Shown here: positions 1 through 10,601 of the stretch, one piece after another
How positions within the stretch are numbered: the first letter of the stretch is position 1
How the letters are laid out: the number at the start of each line of letters is the position of its first letter
DNA from: Ornithobacterium rhinotracheale
Lineage (GTDB): Bacteria; Bacteroidota; Bacteroidia; Flavobacteriales; Weeksellaceae
Reading direction: 5' to 3'
Assembly (NCBI RefSeq): GCF_022832975.1
Contig: NZ_CP094846.1
Span: 1,687,501 to 1,751,500, forward strand
DNA length: 64,000 nt
Program-made: the position numbers and the translations under genes
The notes under the pieces: model-generated
Seen by the model: only the letters and a program-made list of their open reading frames with translations
What the model was told of the DNA's origin: nothing
Database searches by the model: none

Positions 1-1427
<1,427 letters not shown>

Positions 1428-1565
1428 TTCCTTAAATTTTGTAATTATAACGCTTAAAGTTTACCTCCTGATAACTCATCGAATTGACACTTGGCTTTTA
1501 TTTTTCTTCTATCTTTTAAATCTTAAATGAACTTCTCACCTTCGCTTCATTTCTGAAAGCGGGTG

Positions 1566-1597
1566 CAAATATAGTAACTTTTTTATTCCTACCAAAA
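1566..1597 (-). promoter_or_regulatory. rRNA promoter P1 (closest to 16S)
   Basis: On the minus strand a TTTTG (-33) is followed by exactly 19 bp and then TATATTTG (-7). This matches the Bacteroidota housekeeping promoter TTTG-N19-TAnnTTTG. The predicted start lies about 130 nt upstream of mature 16S, leaving room for a processing leader. It is the first of three similar elements about 100 bp apart. Confidence 0.75.
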
Positions 1598-1663
1598 CTT
1601 TTTTGAAAAAATTTTTCGAGTTTTTTTTCGTCACCATCACAACCCTAAAATTGAAACGGACTG

Positions 1664-1696
1664 CAAAGATAATATCTTTTTTATCTACCCTCCAAA
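1664..1696 (-). promoter_or_regulatory. rRNA promoter P2
   Basis: The minus strand reads TTTTG, a 21-bp spacer, then TATCTTTG. The -7 element fits TAnnTTTG exactly and is followed by CA, as in P1 and P3. The spacer is a little longer than in P1. Confidence 0.6.
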
Positions 1697-1768
1697 AAAA
1701 ATTACTTTTTTTTTCGTTTTTCAATCTTTTTCTCTCAATGAACGACCCTTTCTGTTTCAAAAGGAGTG

Positions 1769-1800
1769 CAAATATAGATACTCCTACCTTTCCCTCCAAA
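1769..1800 (-). promoter_or_regulatory. rRNA promoter P3 (most distal)
   Basis: The minus strand reads TTTG, a 20-bp spacer, then TATATTTG, followed by CA. It repeats the arrangement of P1 about 200 bp further upstream. The A/T runs between the three sites could act as UP-like or curved DNA, but this is inference. Confidence 0.65.
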
Positions 1801-2012
1801 TATTTTACATACTTTTTTTCTGTGTTTTTTACAGGTTTTTATTAATTAGTTGTTTTTCTGCTCTTTACACTGTAAAGTTTTTTCATCCTTTTTCAATGAT
1901 GTTATGCAATTATAGTGCAAAATGTGGTCTGGAGGAGTTTCTGAATCATGCGTAGATGGACTTTTGGAGGCGTTTTTATATCTAATTTTTTAATAATGTA
2001 ATCAGCGATTGA

Positions 2013-2189
2013 TTATATGATTTCATTTTTGATAAGGAATTTAATGATATAACCTATAATGATTAATACGCCAATGACATTTAGAACTAATGTCTTTTTA
2101 TCGGTTTTATTATATCTTTTAGAGATGTTCAAAATCAAAGTTCCTAAAATAAAAAATGCGGCAATCAAATAAATAATTTAAGTTGTCAT
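2013..2189 (-). pseudogene. Small two-helix membrane protein ORF with an early in-frame stop
   Basis: The minus strand has ATG ACA ACT, then TAA, then an open frame of 54 codons to a TAA at 2013-2015. The product after the stop has a first hydrophobic helix (IIYLIAAFFILGTLIL), a basic loop (SKRYNKTDKKT) and a second helix (VLNVIGVLIIIGYIIKFL). This is a coherent two-span topology that chance AT-rich sequence rarely gives. Either a nonsense change (for example AAA to TAA) inactivated a 58-residue gene, or translation starts at the TTG seven codons in. I do not recognise the family. It lies between uvrA and the rRNA promoters, in the same orientation as both. Confidence 0.4.
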
Positions 2190-2305
2190 ATATTTTTCTC
2201 ATTTAAAATTCATTAATAATACAATTTTAATAAAATTTATGCTGAAATACAAATTTTAATTATAAAGAAAACACACACAACAACTAAAACGCAAATTGTT
2301 TAGAA

Positions 2306-2337
2306 TAAAAAAAGAGAGCTTACAAAACTCTCTCTTT
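2306..2337 (-). terminator. Terminator after uvrA
   Basis: AAAGAGAG (2311-2318) pairs with CTCTCTTT (2330-2337). On the minus strand the hairpin is followed by a T run, just after the uvrA stop codon. Confidence 0.75.
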
Positions 2338-2339
2338 AA

Positions 2340-5150
2340 TTATATAAATTGTGCAGTAATACTCTTTTTTGATTTTTTTATCTCATTGGGTGTACCCTGT
2401 GACACGACCGTACCACCTTTTGCGCCCCCTTCTGGGCCGATATCTATAATATAATCGGCCATACGGATGACATCTATGTTATGCTCAATGATAATAATGG
2501 TATTTCCTAAATCTACCAATCGCTGAATCACATTCATCAAAACTCGAATGTCCTCGAAATGCAATCCCGTGGTAGGCTCATCTAATATATATACCGTTTT
2601 CCCTGTTTGTTTTTTGCTCAACTCCGTCGCAAGTTTAATCCGCTGCGCTTCTCCTCCACTTAAAGTAGTCGATTGCTGTCCTAAAGTGATGTAGCCTAAA
2701 CCAACTTCTTGCAACATTTTGACTTTTTGGTAGATTCTAGGGATTGGTTGGAAAAACTCCACCGCTTCATCAATAGTCATATCCAAAACATCAGAAATGG
2801 ATTTACCTTTATATCTTACCTCCAGAGTTTCACGATTGAATCTCTTTCCATGACAAGTTTCGCACGGGACATAGATATCTGGCAAGAAGTTCATCTCGAT
2901 TTGTCTTAATCCTGCTCCTTGACAAGTCTCGCATCGACCACCTTTTACATTAAATGAAAACCTACCTGGCTTGTAGCCTCGAATTTTTGCTTCGGGGAGA
3001 TTTGAAAACAATGCACGAATGTCTGAAAATACGCCTGTATATGTGGCTGGATTGCTTCGCGGTGTGCGCCCAATCGGCGACTGATCGATATCAATGACTT
3101 TATCTACATGTTCTAAACCATTGATTTGCTTGTAAGGCATCGGCTTTTGAATAGCATGATAGATTTTTTGATTTAAAATTCGATATAAGGTTTCGTTGAT
3201 GAGCGTAGATTTTCCGCTTCCTGAAACACCCGTAACCACAGTTAATGTACCAAGTGGAATTTTAATATCTACATTTTTCAAATTATTTCCACTTGCGCCC
3301 TTTAACTCTAAAAAATCGCCCGAACCTTTGCGTGGTTCTTTAGGTATTTCTATTTTTTTGATTTGATTGATATAATCAGCCGTGAGCGTTTTAGCTTTCT
3401 TCAATTCGCTCGGTTTCCCTTGCCACACAATTCTTCCGCCTCGTTTCCCTGCATATGGACCGATATCCACCACATAATCTGACGCCATAATCATTTCCTC
3501 ATCGTGTTCTACCACAATGACTGAATTTCCAATATCGCGAAGATTTTCTAAAGAATGAATTAATTTTTGATTGTCGCGCGGGTGCAATCCAATTGAAGGC
3601 TCATCTAAAATATACAAAACATTCACGAGCTGTGTCCCAATTTGAGTAGCCAAACGAATTCGCTGCGCCTCGCCACCTGACAAACTTTTGGAACTTCTGT
3701 TTAGACTTAAATAATTAAGCCCAACATCCAATAAGAATGCAATGCGCGTTTCAATTTCTTTTAAAATCTCTTTGGCAATTTCTTTCTCGCTTTTCCCAAG
3801 TTTTTTAGGCAAAGATTGAATCCACTCGTGTAGATTTTCTAAATCCATCGCCGAAACTTCTGCAATGTTTTTTTCATCGATTTTGAAATAAAGCGATTCT
3901 TTCTTTAATCTTGTTCCCTCGCAAGTAGGGCACGGTGTAGCCTCGGCATATCTTTTTTCTAAACCAGAAGATTTTGTATTTTCTTTATCGTTGATGATTC
4001 GCTCAAGATACGGAATCACACCTTCGAAATCTATGCTAAATTTCTTTTTAACTTTTGATGCTTTAAGCTCAATTTCTACCTCCTCTACTCTACCATACAA
4101 GATAGCATCTTTTGTTTCTTCGCTTAAATCTTGAAAAGGCGTTTTGTCGTCTTCTTCAAATTTTGCTAAAATGTATGCTATTTGCTGATTGAAATATTTT
4201 TTATGCTTAATATCTTCCATCGGAGCAATGGCACCTTTGGCTAAACTTAAACTCGGGTCTGGAATTACGCTATTGGGCTGTATGGTTTTTACAGTCCCTA
4301 GTCCATTGCAAGTAGGACACGCCCCTTTTGGTGAATTGAACGAAAATGTATTTGGCTCTGGCTTAGGATACGAAATTCCCGATGTAGGACACATCATTTC
4401 TCGGCTAAAATATTTGACTTCGTCTTTGTCGTAATCATAAACCATCATGACATTTTCACCTTGTGACATTGCCGTTTCAAGGCTCAACTGCAATCGTTCA
4501 TTGGTAGTTTCATCATTTAATAATAGTTTATCTACCACAATTTCGATGTCGTGATTTTTATAGCGATCGAGTTTCATGCCTGGCTCAATGTCGCAAATTT
4601 CGCCATCTACACGCACTTGCACGAAACCTCGCTTGCCGATTTGCTCAAACAATTCGCGATAATGTCCTTTACGAGTTCGCACCACGGGTGCCAAAATCGC
4701 AATTTTCTTATTATCGTATTTTTCTCTGAGTAATTCTTTGATTTCATCATCGGTGTAGCTCACCATTTTCTCGCCCGTAACATAAGAATATGCCGTAGAA
4801 GCTCGGGCAAAAAGCAAACGCAAAAAATCATACACTTCGGTAATCGTGCCCACCGTAGAACGCGGACTTTTGGAAGTCGTTTTTTGTTCAATCGCCACCA
4901 CAGGAGACAGTCCGTCGATTTTATCAACATCAGGACGCTCCATTCCACCTAAAAGTTGGCGTGCATAGGCCGAAAAAGTTTCGATGTAACGGCGCTGACC
5001 TTCGGCATAAATCGTGTCGAAAGCCAAAGAAGATTTTCCGCTACCGCTCAGTCCCGTAAAAACTACTAACTGATCTCGCGGAATTTCTAGATTTAAGTTT
5101 TTGAGATTGTGTTCTCGTGCTCCGTATATTTGAATGCTATCGTTTTCCAT
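2340..5150 (-). CDS. uvrA: Excinuclease ABC subunit UvrA
   Basis: This is the damage-recognition ATPase of nucleotide excision repair. It scans DNA as a dimer and loads UvrB at lesions in the cytoplasm. The protein is 936 residues, normal for the family. Visible features in order are Walker A GLSGSGKS at 33-40, zinc cysteines in CPTSG/CPTCNG near 255-285, an ABC signature LSGGEAQR near 490 with Walker [12 protein letters not shown], a second Walker [10 protein letters not shown] near 640, a second zinc module (CETCQG and CETCHG) near 740-765, and a second signature [14 protein letters not shown] near 830. A -7-like TAAATTTG lies at 5167-5174, which would give a very short leader before the ATG at 5150. 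It is monocistronic with its own terminator and carries no oddities. Confidence 0.98.
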   Translation of the reverse strand: MENDSIQIYGAREHNLKNLNLEIPRDQLVVFTGLSGSGKSSLAFDTIYAEGQRRYIETFSAYARQLLGGMERPDVDKIDGLSPVVAIEQKTTSKSPRSTVGTITEVYDFLRLLFARASTAYSYVTGEKMVSYTDDEIKELLREKYDNKKIAILAPVVRTRKGHYRELFEQIGKRGFVQVRVDGEICDIEPGMKLDRYKNHDIEIVVDKLLLNDETTNERLQLSLETAMSQGENVMMVYDYDKDEVKYFSREMMCPTSGISYPKPEPNTFSFNSPKGACPTCNGLGTVKTIQPNSVIPDPSLSLAKGAIAPMEDIKHKKYFNQQIAYILAKFEEDDKTPFQDLSEETKDAILYGRVEEVEIELKASKVKKKFSIDFEGVIPYLERIINDKENTKSSGLEKRYAEATPCPTCEGTRLKKESLYFKIDEKNIAEVSAMDLENLHEWIQSLPKKLGKSEKEIAKEILKEIETRIAFLLDVGLNYLSLNRSSKSLSGGEAQRIRLATQIGTQLVNVLYILDEPSIGLHPRDNQKLIHSLENLRDIGNSVIVVEHDEEMIMASDYVVDIGPYAGKRGGRIVWQGKPSELKKAKTLTADYINQIKKIEIPKEPRKGSGDFLELKGASGNNLKNVDIKIPLGTLTVVTGVSGSGKSTLINETLYRILNQKIYHAIQKPMPYKQINGLEHVDKVIDIDQSPIGRTPRSNPATYTGVFSDIRALFSNLPEAKIRGYKPGRFSFNVKGGRCETCQGAGLRQIEMNFLPDIYVPCETCHGKRFNRETLEVRYKGKSISDVLDMTIDEAVEFFQPIPRIYQKVKMLQEVGLGYITLGQQSTTLSGGEAQRIKLATELSKKQTGKTVYILDEPTTGLHFEDIRVLMNVIQRLVDLGNTIIIIEHNIDVIRMADYIIDIGPEGGAKGGTVVSQGTPNEIKKSKKSITAQFI

Positions 5151-5263
5151 GTAGAAATTTGAGGGGCAAATTTACGAATTATTATTGAGAACGAAATCTC
5201 TGACCAATTTTGAAAATTGTGAATTTCAATATTTTTTGATTTTTGAGTTAAAAGAACAAATCC

Positions 5264-5298
5264 ATAAAAAAAGCTTCAATCCTAAAGGACTGAAGCTT
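5264..5298 (-). terminator. Terminator after the DUF493 gene
   Basis: AAGCTTCA (5271-5278) pairs perfectly with TGAAGCTT (5291-5298). On the minus strand a run of seven T follows the stem. Confidence 0.85.
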
Positions 5299-5323
5299 AA
5301 TTTTAAAATTAATAATTATGAAT

Positions 5324-5629
5324 TTACAGCATTATTATGCCTTCAATTTCTCCCGCTTTTTTATAGTAATGAATAACTTGGTCTGCATCTAGCGCATAAA
5401 TCACCGCTGTGATACTTGTATATTTTCCATTTTTGGATTCGCGATTTTGGAATTGCGCTCTGGCACCATCAAACACTTTTTTAAGCTCTGCGATTTTTTG
5501 ATTATCCGTAGGGAGAATGAATTTGTAGGTAAATTCTACTGGGAAGTTTTCTACTTTATTTAATTCATCTTTTAATTTTATATAAAATTCCTCCGTTGTT
5601 TGCTCTTGCGTTTTATTTTCTTCGCTCAT
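5324..5629 (-). CDS. DUF493 (YbeD-like) family protein
   Basis: This 101-residue cytosolic protein matches the small DUF493/YbeD family in length and pattern. It has a PVEFTYKFI strand like the YbeD FPTPFTYK strand, and a central segment SKNGKYTSITAVI that aligns with the YbeD segment SSKGNYHSVSITI. The family has a ferredoxin-like, ACT-resembling fold and is thought to be regulatory, but no activity is established. An acidic, Gln/Thr-rich N-terminal extension of about 20 residues (SEENKTQEQTTEE) is typical of Bacteroidota versions. A strong terminator follows it, and pdxH, 57 nt upstream, is in the same orientation. Confidence 0.85.
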   Translation of the reverse strand: MSEENKTQEQTTEEFYIKLKDELNKVENFPVEFTYKFILPTDNQKIAELKKVFDGARAQFQNRESKNGKYTSITAVIYALDADQVIHYYKKAGEIEGIIML

Positions 5630-5686
5630 AGTTTAATATTTATTTTTGGTTCTCCCTCTATATATCAAATTTTAAACCAAAATAAA

Positions 5687-6334
5687 TTAAGGTGCCAATC
5701 TTTCAATTTTCCAGTCATAATCTTCCTGCAAGGTATAGCGGAGCCTATCGTGCAGGCGGTTGGCTCTACCCTGCCAAAACTCAATACTCACAGGGCGCAC
5801 CAAATATCCTCCCCAGTTTTTAGGCCTCTGCAAATCAGTAGATTGAGAGTCTCTCTCTACCTCTTTCACCTTGTTTTCCAAAAAATCACGACTAGGCACC
5901 ACGCTGCTCTGAGGAGACACTATGGCACTGATTTGGCTTTGCTTAGGGCGGGATTCAAAATAGCCATCAGACAAATTTTCAGGTAATTTTTCTGCCACTC
6001 CCTTTATAATGATTTGGCGTTCAAGCACTGGCCAAAAAAAGGATAAGCATACTTTATCATCAGCCGCGATGGCCTGCCCCTTTTCGCTATCATAATTTGT
6101 GTAGAAAATGAACCCCTCGTGCGTAAACTTTTTAAGCAATACTACACGCGTTTTGGGGTAACCATCTAGCCCAATCGTTGCTACACCCATCGCATTTGCC
6201 TCGCTGATTTTAGCCTCATTATCTGCCACATAGAACCAATCTCTAAAAAGCTCCATTGGATTAGCTGAAACCTCGCTTTCAATCAGCTGAAATTTCTCAT
6301 AACTTTTTCTGTAATTACTTAAATCTTGCTCCAT
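5687..6334 (-). CDS. pdxH: Pyridoxamine/pyridoxine 5'-phosphate oxidase
   Basis: An FMN enzyme that oxidises pyridoxine or pyridoxamine 5'-phosphate to pyridoxal 5'-phosphate with O2, in PLP salvage. It is 215 residues, the family's usual size. Visible features are the N-terminal DLSNYRKSYE start, the FMN-binding strand GYPKTRVVLLKKF (about 58-70), and the C-terminal signature RANRLHDRLRY followed by WKIERLAP, the typical PdxH end. The start codon lies 9 nt downstream of the class IV aminotransferase-like gene, suggesting co-transcription. The neighbour is itself of a PLP-binding fold, though apparently without its catalytic lysine. Confidence 0.97.
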   Translation of the reverse strand: MEQDLSNYRKSYEKFQLIESEVSANPMELFRDWFYVADNEAKISEANAMGVATIGLDGYPKTRVVLLKKFTHEGFIFYTNYDSEKGQAIAADDKVCLSFFWPVLERQIIIKGVAEKLPENLSDGYFESRPKQSQISAIVSPQSSVVPSRDFLENKVKEVERDSQSTDLQRPKNWGGYLVRPVSIEFWQGRANRLHDRLRYTLQEDYDWKIERLAP

Positions 6335-6343
6335 CGCTTTTTA

Positions 6344-7138
6344 TCAAATCCCAAAAAATTGATTTACTATACTTTGCGTATATTCATTTGAAAACTTTGT
6401 TTTCTTAAATCCTTTTAAGGAAACGATTCCTTGCCCATCAATGGCTACAAAAGCTTCATCTGCCTTGGTTACCGCAAAGGGGAATACGCCACCCTCCTGC
6501 ACCTCGTCGAATTCGGGCAACTTTTTAGCCGTATCTAGAATTTTATTTCGCAATACGCTTGATTTTGCGCCGTCCTCTATGGATGGGGTAGAAATTGTAG
6601 TCCCTTTTATGACAAAAATGCTCCCTTTCAAGCTACGCGCTAATTCCTTTTTATCGTTTTGGAGCAACAAATCTGAGAAATCATTTTCTTGGCAATAAAT
6701 GCCTAAAATATGGTCCACAGGGCTTAAAAAATTAATTCTATCGAAAAATGTGTTTGGGACAAAAGACTCACGGTACAAATCCATCGGGTAATCCTCAAAA
6801 CGATATAAATCCTGAATTTCGTGTGCTCTTACAACAAAATTAATTTTATTTTTATGGTACAAAATATCAAATCTTACACCTAAATTTTCTTGGACAAATT
6901 CCTCTAATAACTGATCGATTTGATTTTCAAAGAATTCTGGCGTAAAGCTCAAAGGAATTTCGACACGGCTCATACGCATAGCCGCCATTAGATTAAAATA
7001 ATGCTGCTCTGCAAATAATATTTTATGCGAGGCTACTAGCAATTTCTCGGTAATGATGAGCCCATTTTGAAAAAAATCATTGCTTAAATCTAGCTGAGCC
7101 TCTGCTGATTGAATGATATTTCCATTAAAATTAATCAT
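6344..7138 (-). CDS. Class IV aminotransferase-fold protein, catalytic lysine apparently missing
   Basis: This 264-residue protein has the overall layout of fold-type IV PLP enzymes (PabC, D-amino acid and branched-chain aminotransferases). The N-terminal half ends in a YHKNKINFVVR region. The C-terminal half contains SIFVIKGTTISTPSIEDGAKSS, which corresponds to the family block NLF.VKDG.L.TPPL..G. The lysine that normally binds PLP precedes a NYLxxxLA segment. Here the stretch from FDRIN to ILGIY contains no lysine, and the glutamate of the SEGAGEN block appears as arginine (ARSLKG). It may be a pseudoenzyme or a diverged regulator. It is 15 nt downstream of a START-like gene and just before pdxH, so it probably sits in a three-gene unit. 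Confidence 0.75.
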   Translation of the reverse strand: MINFNGNIIQSAEAQLDLSNDFFQNGLIITEKLLVASHKILFAEQHYFNLMAAMRMSRVEIPLSFTPEFFENQIDQLLEEFVQENLGVRFDILYHKNKINFVVRAHEIQDLYRFEDYPMDLYRESFVPNTFFDRINFLSPVDHILGIYCQENDFSDLLLQNDKKELARSLKGSIFVIKGTTISTPSIEDGAKSSVLRNKILDTAKKLPEFDEVQEGGVFPFAVTKADEAFVAIDGQGIVSLKGFKKTKFSNEYTQSIVNQFFGI

Positions 7139-7153
7139 AATTATACTTTTAGG

Positions 7154-7534
7154 TTAAGAACCTATGATGTGTTTCAAATCCTCTAATTGACTAAACCACA
7201 AATCTTTGGCCTCCTCCAATTCATCTTCCTCAGCAAAATCCGTTACAATCAACGAGACATCTCCCGTTAATTCATCTTCCTGAATTTTTAGCTCAAAATA
7301 ATACTTAGAATCCTCATCTTGCTCCCAGCGGAAACGCACATATTCATCAAATTTTGAGCGAATTAGATGCGCCACCTCTTCATAATCGTCCCAAATAAAA
7401 GTGAATTTATCGCTTCTTGAGTTTACATTATCGGCAAACCACTCGGAAAGCCCCGATGGTGTTGATATATAATTGTATAAAAAACTTGGCGAGGCTTGTA
7501 CCGGCACCTCCAATTCATACTTTTTCTTCGACAT
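7154..7534 (-). CDS. START-like (AHSA1/SRPBCC-fold) domain protein
   Basis: A 126-residue acidic protein with the Bacteroidota START-like pattern: KYELEVPVQASPSFLYNYIS at the N-terminus, then GLSEWFADNV, a beta sheet with FIWDDYEEVAHLI and VRFRWEQ, and a C-terminal helix beginning SQLEDLKHIIG. The fold makes a hydrophobic cavity, but no ligand is known for this subfamily. It heads a likely operon with the class IV aminotransferase-like gene and pdxH. It is followed upstream, on the 7697 side, by a 162-bp AT-rich gap with no clear genes. Confidence 0.85.
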   Translation of the reverse strand: MSKKKYELEVPVQASPSFLYNYISTPSGLSEWFADNVNSRSDKFTFIWDDYEEVAHLIRSKFDEYVRFRWEQDEDSKYYFELKIQEDELTGDVSLIVTDFAEEDELEEAKDLWFSQLEDLKHIIGS

Positions 7535-7696
7535 AGGATTTTAATTATTTTCGCAATATATAAATTAAAAATTATTTCGAAAAAAAGAAAATGAAAATAA
7601 TTAATCTCAAAAATTTACATTTTCAATCAATTTTCTGAATTTCAAATATTTAAATACAACTAAAAATTGATAAATATGTTAATTATCAGTAAAAAA

Positions 7697-8602
7697 TCAT
7701 TGTATTTCAGAATTTATATAAGCGATTATTTGTTCAATTTCATTGGAGGCAAACCACCTAATATTTTCATCTTTTCGGTACCAAGTAAGTTGCCTTTTGG
7801 CAAATCGTCTCGTATTTTTCTTGATTTCCTCAATGGCAAAGCCCAGAGAAATTTCTCCGTCAAAATAACGGAATAATTCTTTGTACCCCACGGTGTTTAA
7901 GGCGTTCAAATTTTTAAATTTATAAAGATTTTTAGCTTCTTCGAGCAATCCATTTTCAATCATAATATCCACTCTACGATTGATTCGGTCATAAATTTCC
8001 TCTCGAGATAAAGTAAGCCCGATTTTTATGACATTAAAATTCCTTTTTGATTGATTTTTGGCTAAAAAACCTGAGTAGGCTTTCCCCGTATGGCGAATAA
8101 CCTCCAAGGCACGAATCACACGATGTGGATTTTGAATATCCACTTTCTCAAAATAGGCTAAATCTTTATTTTTCAATTCATTTTGTAAAAAATCTAGTCC
8201 TTTTTCGTTTAAATCAGAATTTAATTGCTCTCGCACACTTGGTGGAATATCTGGAAAATCATCGAGCCCTTGCGTAATGGCTTTTTCGTACAAACCAGAA
8301 CCTCCTGCCATAATCAAAAAATCGTTTTTTTGGAAATATTCAGTTATAAATTCAATCGCATCGCGCTCAAAATCCCCTACCGAATAATCCTCATGAATAC
8401 TCAACTGCTGAATAAAATGATGCTTAACTTGTGACAATTCATCTTCCGTGGGAACCGCTGTACCTATGCACATTTCCTTGTAAAATTGCCTACTATCACT
8501 TGAAATGATTTCTGTATTAAAATGTTTTGCAAGGGCAATGGCTGTTGCTGTTTTTCCAATAGCGGTGGGACCTACAATTACCACAAGATTCTTTGAATTC
8601 AT
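7697..8602 (-). CDS. miaA: tRNA dimethylallyltransferase
   Basis: Transfers a dimethylallyl group to N6 of A37 in tRNAs reading UNN codons. The chosen start (MNSKNLVVIVG, 301 residues) puts the P-loop GPTAIGKTATA at residues 11-21. A longer in-frame start 14 codons upstream would read through the tsf terminator at 8612-8651 and is rejected. Other motifs are the substrate-binding SSDSRQFYKEM near 36-46, GGSGLYEKA near 99, and the C-terminal TRRFAKRQLTWYRK, the typical tRNA-contacting end. It is transcribed apart from its neighbours. Confidence 0.97.
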   Translation of the reverse strand: MNSKNLVVIVGPTAIGKTATAIALAKHFNTEIISSDSRQFYKEMCIGTAVPTEDELSQVKHHFIQQLSIHEDYSVGDFERDAIEFITEYFQKNDFLIMAGGSGLYEKAITQGLDDFPDIPPSVREQLNSDLNEKGLDFLQNELKNKDLAYFEKVDIQNPHRVIRALEVIRHTGKAYSGFLAKNQSKRNFNVIKIGLTLSREEIYDRINRRVDIMIENGLLEEAKNLYKFKNLNALNTVGYKELFRYFDGEISLGFAIEEIKKNTRRFAKRQLTWYRKDENIRWFASNEIEQIIAYINSEIQ

Positions 8603-8611
8603 AAACACAAA

Positions 8612-8651
8612 AATAAAAAAAAGAGGCTGAAAATGAAATTTCAACCTCTTT
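8612..8651 (-). terminator. Terminator after tsf
   Basis: AAAGAGGCTGA (8620-8630) pairs with TCAACCTCTTT (8641-8651), with one G-T pair. The minus strand continues into a long T run. It separates tsf from miaA. Confidence 0.8.
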
Positions 8652-8693
8652 AGTATTATAAAAAATTAGAAAATTATCTTTTCTATGTGCAAA

Positions 8694-9518
8694 TTAGATC
8701 GCTACTCTTACGAAATCTACGATTGTAACACCAGCTTTTTCTGAATTTACATAATCTTTTACAGAAACTTTGTCTCCCATGATGTATTCTTGGTTTACAA
8801 GTGTAGTTTCTTTAAAGAATTTGTTTAGTTTACCTTTAGCGATGTTGTCTAACATAGCTTCTGGTTTACCTTCTTGTCTTAATTGTTCTTTAGCAATTTC
8901 TACTTCTTTGTCGATAACTGCCTGATCTACTTTAGATTCATCTAATGCAATTGGATTCATAGCAGCTACTTGCATAGAAACATTTTTTGCAACTTCTGCA
9001 GCGTTATCAAAGCTTTCGCTAAGACCTACAAGAGCAGCAATTTTGTTTCCGTTGTGGATATAAGAACCTACAAATGGAGCTTCTAATGTTTCGAAGAATT
9101 TAATATCTAATTTCTCACCGATTACACCAGTTTGCTCAGTTAATTTATCAGCTACAGTCATTCCTCCCATTTCAGATGCAAGGAAATCTTCTTTAGAAGA
9201 GAAATTAAGTGCGTGGTTAGCAAACTCTTTAGCCAAAGCTACGAAACCTTCTCCTTTAGCAACGAAATCAGTTTCACAACCCAAAGCTACGATTGCACCT
9301 TTGGTGTTATCTGCATTGGTAGCAGCGATAACTGCACCTTCAGAAGTTTCTCTGTCAGCTCTTTTTGCAGCTACTTTTTGTCCTTTTTTTCTAAGGATTT
9401 CAATTGCTTTATCAAAATCACCTTCTGCTTCTACTAGGGCTTTTTTACAGTCCATCATACCAGCTCCAGTTATGTTTCTTAATTTGCTTACTTCAGCAGC
9501 TTTTACTTGATATGCCAT
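8694..9518 (-). CDS. tsf: Elongation factor Ts
   Basis: The nucleotide exchange factor for EF-Tu during translation. It is 274 residues, normal for Bacteroidota. The N-terminal UBA-like region has VSKLRNITGAGMMDCKKALV (about 10-29), and the core begins GAIVALGCETDFVAKG near 73-88. The C-terminus has the KVSVKDYV segment common to EF-Ts. It lies 73 nt after rpsB, the usual rpsB-tsf pair, and ends at a strong terminator. Confidence 0.98.
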   Translation of the reverse strand: MAYQVKAAEVSKLRNITGAGMMDCKKALVEAEGDFDKAIEILRKKGQKVAAKRADRETSEGAVIAATNADNTKGAIVALGCETDFVAKGEGFVALAKEFANHALNFSSKEDFLASEMGGMTVADKLTEQTGVIGEKLDIKFFETLEAPFVGSYIHNGNKIAALVGLSESFDNAAEVAKNVSMQVAAMNPIALDESKVDQAVIDKEVEIAKEQLRQEGKPEAMLDNIAKGKLNKFFKETTLVNQEYIMGDKVSVKDYVNSEKAGVTIVDFVRVAI

Positions 9519-9591
9519 GTTTTATATTTTAAAATTTGTTATACGAATGTACTATTTTATAATTTTTTAAAGTTTAAATAAACATTAAAAA

Positions 9592-10344
9592 TTATTCTTC
9601 TTCGTTAGAAGATTCTGTATCTCCGTCTTTGTTTTGTTTTGCTTTTTCTTTTTCAGCTTTTCTTACAGATAAACCTTCTTTGATTGCATCTGTAACAGTT
9701 TGCATGATGATTTCGATAGATTTTGTAGCATCATCGTTTGCTGGGATTGGAAAATCTACTTCTCTAGGATCGGAGTTAGTATCCACCATAGCAAATACAG
9801 GAATGTTCAATTTTTGAGCTTCTTTGATTGCGATGTGCTCGTTTACAATATCTACTACGAATAAAGCTGAAGGAATACGAGTCATGTCTGCGATAGAACC
9901 TAAATCTTTTTCTAATTTAGCTCTTTGACGATCAACTTGTAATCTTTCTTTTTTAGATAAACTTTCGAAAGTACCATCTTTCTTCATTTTATCGATAGAG
10001 TTCATCTTCTTCACAGCTTTACGAATGGTAACAAAATTTGTCAACATTCCACCAGGCCAACGCTCAGTAATGTAAGGCATGTTTACTTCTGCAGAGTATT
10101 TAGAAACGATGTCTTTAGCTTGTTTTTTAGTAGCTACGAACAAAATTTTTCTTCCTGAAGAAGCCATTTGTTGAAGTGCATTACAAGCATCTTCTAATTT
10201 TACAGCTGTTTTGTGAAGATCGATGATGTGGATTCCGTTTTTCTCCATAAAGATGTAAGGAGCCATGTTAGGATTCCATTTTCTAGTTAAGTGTCCAAAG
10301 TGAACACCTGCTTCTAGCAATTCTTTTACGCTTTTTTTTGCCAT
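9592..10344 (-). CDS. rpsB: 30S ribosomal protein S2
   Basis: Small-subunit ribosomal protein binding between head and body of the 30S. It is 250 residues. It shows the S2 signature [19 protein letters not shown] (about 9-27), the middle block [14 protein letters not shown], the nucleotide-fold block [21 protein letters not shown], and [18 protein letters not shown] near 190-208. An acidic tail ([11 protein letters not shown]) ends the protein. It is transcribed with tsf and has an unusually GC-rich untranslated leader in front (see 10365-10460). Confidence 0.98.
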   Translation of the reverse strand: MAKKSVKELLEAGVHFGHLTRKWNPNMAPYIFMEKNGIHIIDLHKTAVKLEDACNALQQMASSGRKILFVATKKQAKDIVSKYSAEVNMPYITERWPGGMLTNFVTIRKAVKKMNSIDKMKKDGTFESLSKKERLQVDRQRAKLEKDLGSIADMTRIPSALFVVDIVNEHIAIKEAQKLNIPVFAMVDTNSDPREVDFPIPANDDATKSIEIIMQTVTDAIKEGLSVRKAEKEKAKQNKDGDTESSNEEE

Positions 10345-10364
10345 TTTTTAATTGTTTTAAATTA

Positions 10365-10460
10365 GTTTACTTTCCGCTAATCAGCAATCAATCCAGTGGT
10401 GGTCATGACTTTACATCAATCGCCCGCTGCATTTGGATGCTAAACTAACCGGCTTTTGTT
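10365..10460 (-). promoter_or_regulatory. GC-richer leader before rpsB, possible autoregulatory RNA
   Basis: Within an AT-rich 257-bp gap this ~95-bp stretch stands out by base composition. It has a GTCATGAC palindrome near 10403 and repeated GATT units next to CCACTGG and GCGG. Leaders of rpsB are commonly bound by S2 in other bacteria, so a regulatory RNA is plausible. No fold was computed. Confidence 0.3.
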
Positions 10461-10523
10461 TTATTTTAATTATAATTTTTCAAATTAAATTTTGGAAAAA
10501 TATTTATTAATTTAAATAGGAAA

Positions 10524-10553
10524 AGTTTGCCTAGCACGAAGACTAAGCAAACT
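10524..10553 (-). terminator. Terminator after rpsI
   Basis: AGTTTGCCTAG (10524-10534) pairs with CTAAGCAAACT (10543-10553). On the minus strand the stem ends in TTTTCC, 48 nt after the rpsI stop codon. Confidence 0.75.
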
Positions 10554-10601
10554 GATTCTTTCTTCAAAAAATTGAAATATATTTTTCCAACAGAAGATTG
10601 A

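Noticed and set aside
1536-1845. Overlapping ORFs rich in Phe, Lys and Ser
   Set aside because: They come from A/T runs around the rRNA promoters and have no protein-like pattern.
7697-8644. A longer miaA start 14 codons upstream
   Set aside because: It runs through the tsf terminator, and the extra residues (KFHFQPLFFIFVF) are unlike MiaA.
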